A stretch of 64,000 bases of DNA from Romanomermis culicivorax (GCA_963922205.1 CAWUHX010000007.1:2356001-2420000); one strand, 5' to 3'; positions 1 to 11,709 are shown, counted from the stretch's first letter. Notes: generated by a model from the letters alone, not told the origin. Made by a program: numbers and translations.

Positions 1-699
1 AAATTCTTTCGACCAATCAAAATAATGACAGATCTCGCTTCGCAATGCTTTCTCCGAATTTGTATCTCAAACAGCGTTTTTTTTTGTGCACGGACATTTG
101 TGCCAATTGGCACCAAAGGCCAAAAAAATTTGTGCCAATAGCACAAAAAATTTTTTTTACTAGAGACATACTGAAAACTGCGGAAAAATTTTGGGCCAAA
201 AGTTTGATGAAAAGTTATTGTTTAACGCATTAATTTTTTGTAAAAATCGTGCCCAACCTATTTTTCAGCTAACCATGTCAGTGAGAAGAGAAAAACTGTG
301 CAACAAAATAGTTCACGAAATCCCAAAAGGAAATGGGATGCTGAGACAATTTGAATCGCTCTAGAATTGTTCAGGAAATTCAAATTGATTCAATTTTCGA
401 CTACGAACGAATATCTATGTTATGTTTATTTAACAACCATGTAAAGACTAGAGAAAATAAAGTTGAAAATCGTGTTAATTTTCGATCGAAACATTGTGCC
501 ATTATCAACGATATCGATTTTTCTATTTGAATCAATCAAACACAAAAAGTAACAATTTCAGTTTTGAATCAGAATCTGACTGAATGAAGAGAGAATATTC
601 AGAATTACTTTTCACTCATCAGTCTTGACAGCCTATGAAGTTTGCTGCAACGATACTAATACACTGTTCAAAGAGAAATCGTTCGCGTCCGGGTCAAAT
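1..699. other. No gene recognised; AT-rich flank
   Basis: This AT-rich stretch has no open frame resembling a known protein. It contains a palindromic TGCCAATTGGCA-type motif near 100-115 and again near 808-820, which seems to belong to the dispersed repeat described in the next entry. Confidence 0.5.
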
Positions 700-2390
700 G
701 TACGAATAGGAAATATTGGCGCGAAGCGCCGAAAAATTTTTGCATTTTCAGCCCCTAAAACATCTAGAAATCAAAAAAATTTAATGTTTGACCAGCCATA
801 AAATTTGTGCCAATTGGCACAAACGCTTAAAATTTTTTGTGCCATTCCAAATTTTTTTGTGCCAAAAACCATGTTTTGGCATACCTGTAAGACCTCCGAC
901 CAGTTGGGGGGGGGGGGTAGAAAAAAGTCGAAATTTTTCCCAAAAAACATACACTTTTTGGCAAATTTTTTTAATTTTTTCCAAACTGGGGGGGGGGCGG
1001 TTGGGGGGGAATGATTTTGAATACTGGGTTAGCCAAGTTGGGGGGGGGGTCCCCCCATACCTGTAAGACCTCCGACCAGTTGGGGGGGGGGGGGTAAATC
1101 CGAAATTTGGGGGGGGGGCACCGTTTTTTTTTTTCCTCGAAGATTTTTTCCACATGAGAACCGGACCCAAAATTTTTTTCCTCATTTTCCAAAAATTTTC
1201 CACATTTTTAAAAACGCTTATAATGTAGCTACGGATGCTTTTTTATGCATTTTAGGAGCATACCCATGCATTTTGATGTATTTGGAGTCAGAAATCTGCG
1301 AAAATGAGAAAAAAATTGAGAAAATTCTAGTTATATTAGCCAAAATGAGCTCATGAAGAATATATTGGTGTTCTACAGGAGTGGGTGAAGCATGTTAACG
1401 AATAACGATTGAGTTCTCAGGAATTTATCCGCTATTAACATTTCTATGGCTCTCATCAGAATCATATAATTTTATCTAGTTCTTGGTCCGGCGCGGAGCG
1501 CCGGAAAATTTTTGGATTTTCACTTTCTACAACGCTGGAAATTGAACCTTCACAACGTTGGGAAATAAATTAAAATCCGATTCATGAAGAATAATTTGTT
1601 TCCCATTCCGGCGCGAAGCGCCGGGAAAATTTTTCAGTTTCTATATTCTAAAACGCTGGAAAATAAATCTCTCCAACAGATATTCATAAACAGAAGTTCT
1701 AAAATCGCAGTCTAGAATGATGTCTTCAATTTCTATCTTCAATAAACGCAAAAGTTCAGGTTGCAGACGTTTAAAAAATTCCAAAACATCGAGAGAAAAA
1801 ATTGAGAAAATTGATGGAAAATCTCAATATTGGGCGACATAGTTGACTGTTAACGATTAGAAAATGAAACGAGCTAACTTGATTGACAGAAACTGTTGAG
1901 CATTAATTGGTAAGTCGAAGTAGATATGCTAACGGCCGCGAATTAGAATATAGTTATAATTAAACCCATGACCGGCGCGAAGCGCCGAAAAATTTTGAGA
2001 TTTTGACCCTTTCAAGTCCACCAAAACGCAGCTTTTCGGTTTGGAATTCCCCAAAATTTTTTCCTCAATGAGAACCATACCCAAAATCTTTTTCCTCATT
2101 TCGAAATTTTTTTCCTCAAAAGACCCCATTTGAGGGAAAAAAAACGGTGGGGGGGGGGGGGGTAGGAAAAAGTCGAAATTTTTCCCAAAAAAGGCCAAAA
2201 AACATACACTTTTTGGCAAATTTTTTTAATTTTTTCCCAACTGGGGGGGGGGGGTTGGGGGGGGGAAATGATTTTGGGTACTGGGTTGGCCAAGTTGGGG
2301 GTGTCTCCCCCCCCAACCCCGCCACAAGTACAGGTATGGGTCCCCCTCCCCAACCCCCTCCCCAAGTACAGGTATGTGTTTTGGCACCAA
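700..2390. repeat. Dispersed repeat cluster with poly-G tracts and GGCGCGAAGCGCC palindromes
   Basis: A palindrome of the form GGCGCGAAGCGCC (one copy GGCGCGGAGCGCC) occurs four times, near 718, 1488, 1609 and 1973. Each copy is followed by a short run of A and then T. Two long blocks, about 880-1130 and 2140-2370, share an AT-rich core and several runs of 7-13 G, for example near 907, 990, 1040, 1082, 2150 and 2243. The two blocks are direct copies of one repeat unit. Open frames across them are proline- or glycine-rich by-products of the homopolymers. I do not recognise the family. Confidence 0.75.
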
Positions 2391-2759
2391 AGAAAAAACA
2401 CTGATCTCAAATATATTAATTGTTCCAATTAACAGTACACTACTTCTGAATTATACATTTAATGGACAACGTGTGACTTTTCAATCAGAAGACAGGTTAA
2501 TCCCGCAGGCACTCAATAGAATCAAGGGTCATATATACTTGCCCTATTCGAGGGAACTGAACGAACGCCAACAGCTTGGAACGTTCAGCCTGTTCAGTCC
2601 CGTTCAGTTCCGTCATTCCTTTTTCGACAGAACTGAACAGAATGCTCGAGGGAACATAACCGCAGGGAACAGAAGTTCTTCGCTTCGATTCCAGTTGGAC
2701 GTTAGGGTCGGTTGTTTTCCGTAAAATTGCTGTTGTCCTTTCAGACCCAAAGTTGATTT

Positions 2760-4560
2760 TCACGCTGGACATTTCAAACTGTTGACGATCCATTCCGTTC
2801 GATCAAGAAAGAAATGACCCTTTACTCTGAGCGACTGGAAATCCATGCCTGCAATGGCAACAGTGATAACGGCCAGGTTGATAATGATTTGCAAAGGTCC
2901 CTTGAGTAAGTTATTTAATCCGTCTGTGAGGCTTTGAGTAGTGCCTGTTATGACATGTTCTATGCCTTGACCAGCGCCAGAGAGGGTATTGCCGATTGCT
3001 TGGCCACTGCCTGAGATCATATTGTAAACTGTATCTGAGTTAAGAGACATTTGGGCGGTGTAATTGAGGAGTTTTTTAACAATGCTTTCAAGTGTGTGAG
3101 TTTTGTAAATGTATTGTTTTAAAAAGAGTAAGTTGGTTGAAATGGTTGCGAGTTGATCATGAAAAATTGAGGGTGTGTTGAAATGAAAGAGGGAGAAGTT
3201 TTGGTTCCACACGATTTCTAAAGAGAGATCAATGACATGTGGGGATCCTGTTTTGCTGACCCATGTATCATTCTGTTTGTAAATAACTACATGCATGTGA
3301 TGGCAGTCGATCATTTGTGAAAAAGAGGTCAAATTGTTTCCTCCCGGGTTTGAAAACATGATGTCGGTTCCCAAATAGGTAAAAGTTTTTAGCATGTTTC
3401 ATTGATTTTATGGTTGTAAAAGACTTTGGATGTGTTTACTTGTTTACAGGGCCAGACGGTGAGGGCATCTCCTGTGAATTCTGCTATCATGTCAGTTCGT
3501 TGTAGGAATGCACGAGCTCTGAGAGTTGCATCAAGGTGAAAAATTTGCCATACTAAATCAAGGTGAAGCTGTGCCTGTCTGCATAATTCACTCCAGACGT
3601 TTTTGAAATTTTGGATCTCGAATTCCTGGATTTTATTTGCTAGATAGTTTAGTTTTGCGTTAATGGGTTCAAAATCATCAAAATCATAAAGTGTAGTATG
3701 GGTTTCATTGATTTTTGGGGTTAAAAAGGCATACGATGTGGGGTGCTTTTATCTAACTGTACAACAATGCCCACTTCGGTTAGGACACTGTCTTGGATTT
3801 CTGGGCAATTGGGGTTCGAAAAGAGTGTATTTTTGACCGAGAATGCACCTTGTAGCTCTTCTATTATCATATGGGTTTGTGTCAGTTTTATGGGATGTGT
3901 ATTTTTGTATTCGAAATGGCATAGGTTTTCGAATGCTGTTTCATTCCAGATAATGGACCCGTCGGCCGTTACACAATGGCCTGATGTCAGTTTGCATGAC
4001 CCCAGGTCACCTAATGTACCTGTCATTGATTTTCCATTCCAAGATGCTATTTGTCCTATTTCTATGATGATGTTAGTGACCGACGTACAGTCCTCTGTAC
4101 AACACCATGTGTATTCTACGCTTAGGGAGTTGTTTGTTGACCAAAATCCTGGTTGAGTTTCATATAATTTTTGACCCTTGTGTTCTTTGTCTATAACGAT
4201 TGCCTTACAAATGTGCGGGGTTAGATTTTGCATTTCCATTTGGTCGAAAACAATACCTTTTGAGCCAAAAAATCTAGTATTAGTACAAATTTTTGGTTTG
4301 CGAAAACTGCATTTGTATGCATCTGTTATGTGAGGTTTAGTGGAGGGGATATAGATTTTTCCGAATGTCTGTACCCCTTTGTCTACTGTGGAAGGAGGCA
4401 TGCATGATACAGTTTTTGGTATGCTGACCGAATGACCACTCAAGGAAGTTCCACAGAGCTGAAATTAGGCGCTACACAATGTAGGGATTATTATACAGAA
4501 AAAAATACAACACAACAGCCAATTCAATTTTTTATTGGAGGTGACGGGGCATTGTGTTTT
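2760..4560 (-). pseudogene. env: Envelope glycoprotein region of LTR retroelement remnant A (class III-like, broken)
   Basis: Read on the minus strand, a hydrophobic signal-peptide-like stretch ending in Cys-Ser-Ala lies at about 4545-4480. It is followed by an in-frame stop, then a cysteine-rich ectodomain (4443-3721), a helical segment rich in Trp, Arg and Cys (about 3720-3420), and a segment ending in a glycine-rich membrane-proximal region and the start of a transmembrane helix (3395-2840). The frame changes near 3410. The sequence leaves the family inside the membrane helix at about 2830 and is unrelated afterwards. The membrane-proximal part is clearly homologous to the segment that opens element C at 64000 (shared YKT, HVITG and GPxQxIxN blocks). 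The Cys/Arg spacing of the middle helix reminds me of herpesvirus gB and chuvirus glycoproteins; that assignment is tentative. It follows gag directly, with no pol in between. Confidence 0.7.
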
Positions 4561-4689
4561 TTTGCTCTGGCTGGTTTGGTGTGTCTGTTGTTGGCATTTT
4601 TTCGTTCTGTGCTGAGGGGTGGCAGGTTTGTAATCTGAACAGTCTGTAAAACTTTAGAAGTTGAGTTATGGGATGGGGTTTGGATTCGC

Positions 4690-6267
4690 TTACTCATGAG
4701 GGTGGGCAGTAATGTTTGTCTGAGGTGAAATCTGTAGGGTTCGGGGGTAGGCCGTGTAAGAGGGAGAAGAGATTTTGGCCAGTTTTGAAGGGTGTCTCTG
4801 GGGCAGTGGGCGAAGTGGCGGTCCGTTTTCGGGGGATCTAGTAATTTGTGGGAATGATGGGCCGCAATTTTGCGGTTTTTGTGGCCTCTGGTGTTGGGGC
4901 GGTGACATTGTGCACCAATCGGGAATGTCCAAGTCGAGGACATATTCCTCCTGACTATGGCGATGGTTGGTCAGCATTATAGTCCCTAAAGTATTCTGAG
5001 GGCCGTTAGTTATGGCGGGTAATGTTGAGTAAAATGTGGGGTCATCAATGTCCATTAGGGGTTGGGGTTGCCTATACTCAATGCAATTTTGAATACTATG
5101 ACTTTGTTGGTTGGGGCAAAACCTACTTGTATGACCTCTCTACTTGCATAGAAAACATTGAAAATTGGAGTAAGGTTTTGAAAGGCAGTTATCAGATCTA
5201 TTCCTGTTTGGGAGCAGTGGATGCATGGGCTTTTACAATCCCATGTAACATGATTATTACGAAAACAAATTTCACATGCTTTTCAGATCCCTAATGAATT
5301 ACAATTGTGAGCTATGTGTCTGAGTTGTCCACACTGAAAGCATGGGGGTTGCCTTAGAGTACTGTTGTTCCTGTAGGCGTTATTTCTGCTAAAAGTGTTG
5401 TTGCTGAAACTGTTGTAGTTACTCTGTTGTGGGGGTTGGGATTTTTGTATGATCTGCAACTGTAAATCTTTTACTTGTTGTTCTAATTGATGCAAAAGGT
5501 CCTGTTGGTCTATATTTTTGGTTAGTGAAAAGATGGGTTCAGGTTTCGGAGGTATAAATGGAAGGGTGTTCGATTTTAGCTCATTCCAAAGGATTTGCTG
5601 TTCAAATGTAAGCTGCTTCATCGAACATTTCTTTTAGGATTGGGAACTTCTATACTTGATTGCTTCCCTGATTTTGTTTTGCATGCCTTCAACAAAAAGG
5701 GGTTTTATGATAATTTATTGTGCATCTGTGTTAAAATTGGGGTAGGGGAGGTTTGCTAGACGTTCTAGATCAAACAAAAATTAGGTGACTTTCTGATTGT
5801 TTTTGTTTTCTCTCTTGCAAAAAATGTTGGTGTAGCTCATTATCTCGATTATTTGAGAAAAAGGCCTGCAATGCAATTTTATACTGCTCGTATGTGTTTG
5901 GAGGGTTTCCGGAATAGGCTAGACTTTTGAATTTTGCTAATGCGGCTCCTCCTAAATGAACTTCTAAGCATGCTAACTTTAACTGTATGTCTGTATCTTT
6001 CATGCCTTGTAGTGCCATGAACTGTTCTAAACGTTTATTCCATTCACCAGAATGTTGGGTCACGCCGCCAGTGAATACTGTAGGTTTCGGGTAGAAATTA
6101 TTTGCCATGTTATTATGAATGTTTGCTGTTCTTAGATCATCAATTAGGGTAGAGTTTACTGTATTCTGGTTCAATTGTGTGCTTAGAGTATGAAAATGTT
6201 CAGAAAATAAATTGTTTATCTGTTCTCTGACGATTTCTCCTAAATTATCATGTGTTTGGTGGGTCAT
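4690..6267 (-). pseudogene. gag: Gag polyprotein of LTR retroelement remnant A (broken)
   Basis: The first open part (6267-5770, about 165 residues) has the pattern of a Ty3/gypsy capsid: an FxGG segment, Trp at the start of a helix, a conserved L-x-G-x-A block, and a C-terminal F-x-x-N region. A stop and frame change follow. A second open part (5621-5283) is Gln/Asn-rich and ends in a CX2CX4HX4C zinc knuckle (CFQC...H...C). Just past its stop a second CX2CX4HX4C knuckle (CEIC...H...C) is visible near 5240-5280. A proline-rich open stretch at 5055-4690 links it to env and may be the Gag C-terminus or a spacer. The nucleocapsid-type knuckles identify it as gag. Stops and shifts show that it is no longer functional. 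Confidence 0.8.
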
Positions 6268-6419
6268 TCTTGGTTAATGCTGGGATTTCTGATTAAATGC
6301 TTCAATTTTTGCTTCACACTGTATTCGCAAAAATGTATTGCTTAATGTTTCATTGGAGGGGATTTCCAGTTTGCTTCTTAGGAATGTCTGTCCTACTGTA
6401 GGAAAAAGATTACTACTGT

Positions 6420-7290
6420 ATACAATTGATGCTTTGGGACGAAGGATAAAGGATGTACATATTTGGGCAGGGAGTTCCAGTGGTTAATGATGTGGTACAG
6501 TCACCAAAATATGTAACGACCAGTTCTAGTGATACTTTACTTGATCTTAAACAAACGGTGGCTACGGTGGACAATGGGACGGGATATGGTAACAACGATT
6601 ATATAAAAAGGCAATCAACAGTCGCTTTGGTCGTTGATAACAACAGAAGGAACGCACACTCTGCTTGCAAATGAACGGACTCCGTTTAACTGCTCTCGAA
6701 CACAAAAATCTCGCTTGCAAATAAAACGCAGAATCTGAAAATCTAGAATTCTGCCTAAATCATGCTTTGCTTCTCTTTAAATACAGCTTCCATGGCCACT
6801 CCCTTGGCGTCGTGGGAGGTCTCATTTTCGTCAATCTTCTTCCATCAATTGCTGCTTCTTGCTTCGTTATTCTCACTAACTTGGTCACATGTCCCCATGC
6901 TTTCCTAATACCGTATGCTTTTCATGTTTTCCTTATGCTTGCTTCCTATGGTGGGCTTAGCCACACCTCTGTTCTTCTGTGCATGCCTCTGTATCTATTT
7001 CTTCTGTGTACACATGTTTTGTGGGACCATCGCTGCCATTGCACTTGGGACTACTGTCTGGCCGGGCTTTTACTTTTTACTGTGTGCAGGTGTTGTTTAC
7101 GATTTTTATTAGGAATTAATGTAACCGTGGAATGTGTACTTTAGTGTAGGTTCTAGGGGACCAGCTGCTGATGTGCAAATTAATTGGGGCGTCTTAATTG
7201 GGTCTATAGTGGATACTGGGGTGTGGAAGGATCAAAATAAAGTGCTTCACATAATTTTACAGAAATGTTTGGGTGTGAATCCCAGACACC
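6420..7290 (-). repeat. Long terminal repeat of remnant A
   Basis: This stretch precedes gag in the minus direction and shares blocks with 42.9-43.72 kb, which follows the integrase of remnant B: the CCACTCCCTTGG block (about 6800 and 43208), the CATGCTT-rich tract, and the outer end near 7281-7288 against 43711-43716. The outer end reads TGTCTGGG on the minus strand. Both copies have a similar purine-rich stretch just outside that end, so the exact border is uncertain. The inner end and primer-binding site are not resolved. Confidence 0.6.
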
Positions 7291-7965
7291 CCTGAGATGA
7301 TAGATTAAGAAATGAAATGCGTTAGCATGTACGTTATAATATTCATAAACACTTCAACATCCATTTAATGTTCAAAATTTTCTTATAAACACTTCAACAT
7401 TTTCCTCGCCAGACATTTTTGCTGGAATCCACTAATTGTTTTATGTAACTCACTATTTTTTAAGTAGTGCCAGCCTAATCGCTGTCTTTTTTATTTTGTG
7501 TGGAAAACGGCCAATTGCTAAGAAGTAATTATGGGCTTATGAAAAACAGGGCCAGCATGGCCCTGCTAAACAACGAGTTATAGTACATTATATACATCGT
7601 ATGCAAGATAGGAAAAGTACAGTAAGACAGTAGTGTGGCCTACTGTTGGCAAGGACAAGGAGTAGTGTTGGCCCTACCCTTTTTCAAAAACGTGTTCAGC
7701 ACAGAAAAGAGAAGAGAGGCAGTCGAAGATTTTGGAATCTCACTGGACAGTCAATTTTTGGAGCAGAACATTTTCTCAGATGTTTCCTGTGCAGTTGGAT
7801 AGCAACCTATCCAGTCAACATCATTTTAGTGAAGCCGTACCAGGTGTACCTTGAACCAATTAGCATATAAGCGGGGACTGTCCCTTTGCTTTTCTGTGAG
7901 CACTGGGATAGTGACCTATCCAGTGAACCTTTGTTGTGAAGCAGTACCCGGCGTACCAGGACAAA
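7290..7965. other. Non-coding stretch with a degenerate direct repeat
   Basis: No protein is recognised. Two related blocks, about 7797-7853 and 7912-7963, repeat the motif CCTATCCAGT followed some 30 bases later by GTACC-GTACC. They could be the relics of a small repeat next to the MITE that follows. Confidence 0.4.
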
Positions 7966-8301
7966 GGTTGTATGTTAGATAGATAGATGAATGACCGAAG
8001 AACAGGACAAAGGACCCTGTTCTATGTCACTTAGATCAAGCATACAATCAATTGCTTAGGATTTATAGGAAGATGATTTCGCATTATTTGTTACCCTGGC
8101 AAAATCAATTGAGAGTGTTTGCCTTTTTATGCACATTTTAGGATCAACTTTCATTATTCCATTGTGCAATAAGTATGAACATAGTTAATTTGATAATATG
8201 GTCGTCATTTTATTTTATTAAATTTTTATACCACGACATGGCTCGACTTTTTTTCTTTGTCCTGTTCATCGGCTATTCATCTATCTATCTAACATACAAC
8301 C
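7966..8301. mobile_element. MITE-like element with 42-bp terminal inverted repeats
   Basis: The left end starts GGTTGTATGTTAGATAGATA and continues through GAACAGGACAAAG. The right end is its reverse complement with about four mismatches over 42 bases. The 336-bp interior is AT-rich without coding potential. No convincing target duplication is seen. The length, inverted ends and lack of a gene fit a non-autonomous DNA transposon. Confidence 0.7.
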
Positions 8302-9012
8302 AAATATCTGATAAGTAGATGTGTGATGTCTTCTTTGGAAATGTTCCCTGACCTAATCAAAAGTTCCAAGCCTTAATTGTGCTCTTGGTCTAGGATATGT
8401 TATAACATTGCAATTGAAATGCAGCTCACTCATACCCTCAAAATATATTGGGGAAGTTAAGCTGCGGCTGAGCTACACTTTAATGACTACAATTACATCC
8501 ATTGATTTAGATTGACTTCATAATAATTTGGCAACTCCAGGCAAGTTACCTACAGGTAAACACATGAACGGATGTAGCAGACCATTCTGAGGTTGTTACT
8601 GTAATTTCAGATTCAATACCTGTGGGTGTGTGTCTTTTTTCACTTCTTGCCATGCACACTTTCTACTCATTTCCATTGCCTACACTGGCCACACCCCTTT
8701 CGAGCTTCTTTGAGGTACTAGATTTTTACATTGATTGATATTGCTAAATTGTCTCAATTTTGTATGCATCATTATATTTTCAAATATAACACACAGCTCA
8801 GCTGGAGCTATAGTCTCCTTGATGAAACCAAATCCTGGCCATGTAGATGCCACTTGAGTAGTAAGGCCAGACCCTATAGGTCATATGGTTAAGGATACCC
8901 CTATCTTTTGTGTATGACCTATAATTTGTCATTTTTGGCCGATTACTAGGTCATATGGTGAGCATATACGGTCGATTTTTCGTTGATTTATAGGTCATAT
9001 GGTTAAAGATAC

Positions 9013-9649
9013 AGGTTCTAGAGTTACCGTAATAGTGGAATTACGGTAATATTTCGATTATGGTAATAGTGGAATTAGGGTAATAGGTGTGTTACTGTAC
9101 GTGGAAAAGGAAAATTGATGATGAACAGAAAATGGAAAAAGGAAAACTAAAGTGAACAAAAAATGGAAAAGAAATAAAAGGAGATTGTGTGTAAAAACAG
9201 CTTCCCCCGTGGGCAGAGGAAGCGTTTCAAAAATTTGTGCCCCTGGACCACCTTGGACAAAAGGGCACCACCTGCAGGCATAAATATGTTCGGAGGTCCC
9301 ATTCCTGAATGATTGTTCAAGTCGATAAATGTCAGAACGGTCAAATTGGTCAGTAATGGTCTGTTTAATGAGTAAAATCTGGAGAGAGTCAATACGTGAT
9401 GAAACATTATCCTTACCATTGCATGCGTATAAAGTTTGATTGTCTGCCAAAAAATGACTAAGAAGGTCTTTTATAAAAAATGACCAGAGCGAGCTGGCCA
9501 TAAAAAGCATGTATACAAATAAGGTCTTTTATAGAAAAATGACCAGAATGAGTTGGTCGCAAAAAGCGTGTAGAAAATTTGAAGAGTTGAAAAATCTTTA
9601 CATATCAAAAAGAAAAAATTTTTAATTCGATGCAGGGTTCTAGTTTATT
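9013..9649 (+). repeat. Left terminal inverted repeat of the Maverick
   Basis: It starts AGGTTCTAGAGTTACCG and matches the reverse complement of 27866-28494 along its length, ending at a CGATGCAG/CTGCATCG block. The outer 70 bases contain a sub-terminal palindromic repeat built on TTACGGTAAT and GTGGAATTA. The inner part holds two tandem copies (about 9463-9520 and 9521-9580) of a unit starting GGTCTTTTATA and ending in GCATGTA or GCGTGTA. Open frames here are incidental and mirrored in the right repeat. Confidence 0.93.
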
Positions 9650-9729
9650 ATAAAACTTTTGAAACACTGTATTATTTTTTGTTTGTCGCAAAAATACTGT
9701 AGTCTAAATACAAAAATAATAATGATAAC

Positions 9730-10085
9730 ATGAACAAAAAATGGAAAACAAAAAACGAAAGAAAGCATTTATAAAAATGACTCCCTCCACCCATGGAGGA
9801 AGTCTTTCAAAAAAAGCACCTTTGGGCTCCAAAATAAGAGGTGCGCCGTCTGCAGGTTAACAGAATAGCTAATCGGAAGCCCTGCATACTGAACAATCAT
9901 CCAAATTAGAACGGTCTTTTAGATCCGAATGCTCAATTCCACATATAAAAACTCTAAGAGTCTATAAAACTTGAAACATCATTCCTACGGGTTTATACTT
10001 ATAAGGTCGTAAATGACCAAATTCTTTTATAGAAAAATGACCCAAATGAGTCAGACATAAAGCGCATGTAGAAAAGTGAGCACTT
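9730..10085 (+). repeat. Diverged internal duplicate of the Maverick terminal repeat
   Basis: Blocks from the terminal repeat reappear in the same order and orientation: the AAAAATGGAAAA stretch, the GAGGAAG...TTTCAAAAA block (about 9795), CTGCAGG (about 9850), GAACGGTC (about 9909) and the TTTTATAGAAAAATGACC unit (about 10025). The similarity is clearly lower than between the two outer repeats. It looks like an old tandem duplication or a second-generation terminal repeat. Confidence 0.7.
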
Positions 10086-10139
10086 GAGATGCAACATATT
10101 CTAGATGTAAAAAAGTTATTGATACTACAAAAATATTTG

Positions 10140-10682
10140 AAGAAAAGAAAAGAAAAGAAAAGAAAAGAAAAGAAAAGAAAAGAAAAGAAAAGAAAAGAAA
10201 AGAAAAGAAAAGAAAAGAAAAGAAAAGAAAAGAAAAGAAAAGAAAAGAAAAGAAAAGAAAAGAAAAGAAAAGAAAAGAAAAGAAAAGAAAAGAAAAGAAA
10301 AGAAAAGAAAAGAAAAGAAAAGAAAAGAAAAGAAAAGAAAAGAAAAGAAAAGAAAAGAAAAGAAAAGAAAAGAAAAGAAAAGAAAAGAAAAGAAAAGAAA
10401 AGAAAAGAAAAGAAAAGAAAAGAAAAGAAAAGAAAAGAAAAGAAAAGAAAAGAAAAGAAAAGAAAAGAAAAGAAAAGAAAAGAAAAGAAAAGAAAAGAAA
10501 AGAAAAGAAAAGAAAAGAAAAGAAAAGAAAAGAAAAGAAAAGAAAAGAAAAGAAAAGAAAAGAAAAGAAAAGAAAAGAAAAGAAAAGAAAAGAAAAGAAA
10601 AGAAAAGAAAAGAAAAGAAAAGAAAAGAAAAGAAAAGAAAAGAAAAGAAAAGAAAAGAAAAGAAAAGAAAAGAAAAGAAAAG

Positions 10683-10706
<24 letters not shown>
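10140..10706. repeat. (AAAAG)n pentanucleotide microsatellite, about 113 units
   Basis: The unit AAAAG is repeated almost perfectly for about 567 bases; only the last units are altered. Because five is not a multiple of three and the unit lacks stop codons, both strands are open as KRKEK or FLFFS repeats. These are not genes. The array lies inside the Maverick between the left terminal repeat and the first gene. Confidence 0.97.
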
Positions 10707-10713
<7 letters not shown>

Positions 10714-10972
10714 CACAAGATGTATATATAAAATTGTACTAGGAGGTTAAAGATCTACTAAATCATCAAGGGTAGCCATACATGAACATTACTCTGCACA
10801 TAGAAAATTGATACATTATATTGCATAATGATTTATGCAGGTAGCTACGATTTTGTATACAGAGTGTTCTCCAGAGCAAACATAGAAAGGTTAGACAGCT
10901 GAAGCCATTTAGATCGTAAAACCAATTAGAAATGCTAGAAAAGGTCAAAGGTTCTATAAAACACGGTAGCAA

Positions 10973-11143
10973 GAGACGCTTTACCAAAATAATTGAGGTG
11001 GTGATTATTGTTATATTGATAGTTTTCTAGAATAACCTAGAACCTAAAGCCTTCAAAGAGACGCACTACCAAAACAATTAAGGTGGTGATTATTGTTATT
11101 TTGATAGTTTTCTAGAATAACCTAGAGCCTAGAACCTTCAAAG
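10973..11143. repeat. Tandem duplication, 85-bp unit x2
   Basis: Two adjacent copies (10973-11057 and 11058-11143) share GAGACGC, GGTGGTGATTATTGTTAT, TAGTTTTCTAGAATAACC and the CTTCAAAGA ending, with a few differences. The function is unknown. It lies in the left non-coding arm of the Maverick. Confidence 0.85.
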
Positions 11144-11424
11144 AAAAACCGGAAAGATTCAACCAAAAAGCAGAAAAAACCGGAAAAGGGTTAATGAGGG
11201 TAAAGTGGTATAAATAGAAAAAATAGAAGAATAAGAATCATTTTTATTTTTGTACCTGCACGACACCAGACAATATCCATGGAGGTCATATTCATTACAT
11301 TCCTTTCGGCATTAAGAGCCACTTACGAGGCTTATGGTACATTGATTTTACAAATATTTTGATTTAAAAATTAATATGGATGCTATTTTATAATATTATT
11401 ATTAATTTAGAGCGATTTTTAACG

Positions 11425-11709
11425 ATGGCCAACATCGACGCCTGGGCATCCGTCTTTTGGGAGGAGGCGTCGGCGGAGTTCAAGATCTGGTGGAAAAGCC
11501 AGCGAGGGGTTGAATATCCGGCTAGACAGAAACCCTTTTGGGGTTTTATGAAACGTCTATGCCAGATGTTCCAAAACCCTTCGCTGGCCGATGACCACCT
11601 AGCCTCGCACCTGTGGAACATCCTCCCCCAGGGTGCGAGGGCTGAATGGGGGAACGCCGATGATTGTTACGTCGAGGAAAGGATAGGACTGGCGCTACCC
11701 CGCTTCTAG
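11425..11709 (+). CDS. Unknown tryptophan-rich small protein in the Maverick left arm
   Basis: This is a 94-residue open frame from ATG at 11425 (an in-frame ATG lies upstream at 11380 in poor AT-rich context). It is much more GC-rich than the flanks and uses G/C-ending codons, unlike every other gene in the element. The protein has at least eight Trp, including a paired WW near residue 22, and mixed acidic and basic residues, with no signal peptide or membrane helix. A consensus 5' splice site (GTAAGT) starts at 11709, overlapping the stop, so this may be one exon of a longer gene. It stands alone on the plus strand between the microsatellite and the capsid gene. I do not recognise a family; capture from the host or another element is possible. 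Confidence 0.5.
   Translation: MANIDAWASVFWEEASAEFKIWWKSQRGVEYPARQKPFWGFMKRLCQMFQNPSLADDHLASHLWNILPQGARAEWGNADDCYVEERIGLALPRF

Noticed and set aside
781..2404. Proline/glycine-rich open frames
   Set aside because: They follow poly-G/poly-C tracts and have no conserved domain; they are shadows of the repeat.
6767..7144. Hydrophobic 125-residue plus-strand frame
   Set aside because: It sits inside the LTR of remnant A, antisense to the element. The matching LTR of remnant B has a similar but shifted frame, so it is not conserved as protein.
9058..9510. 150-residue minus-strand frame in the left terminal repeat, and its mirror at 27998-28360
   Set aside because: It lies wholly within the Maverick inverted repeats, has no domain, and the two copies are not equally open. 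Incidental.
10051..10742. Long open frames of KRKEK or FLFFS repeats on both strands
   Set aside because: They are by-products of the (AAAAG)n microsatellite, which has no stop codon in any frame.
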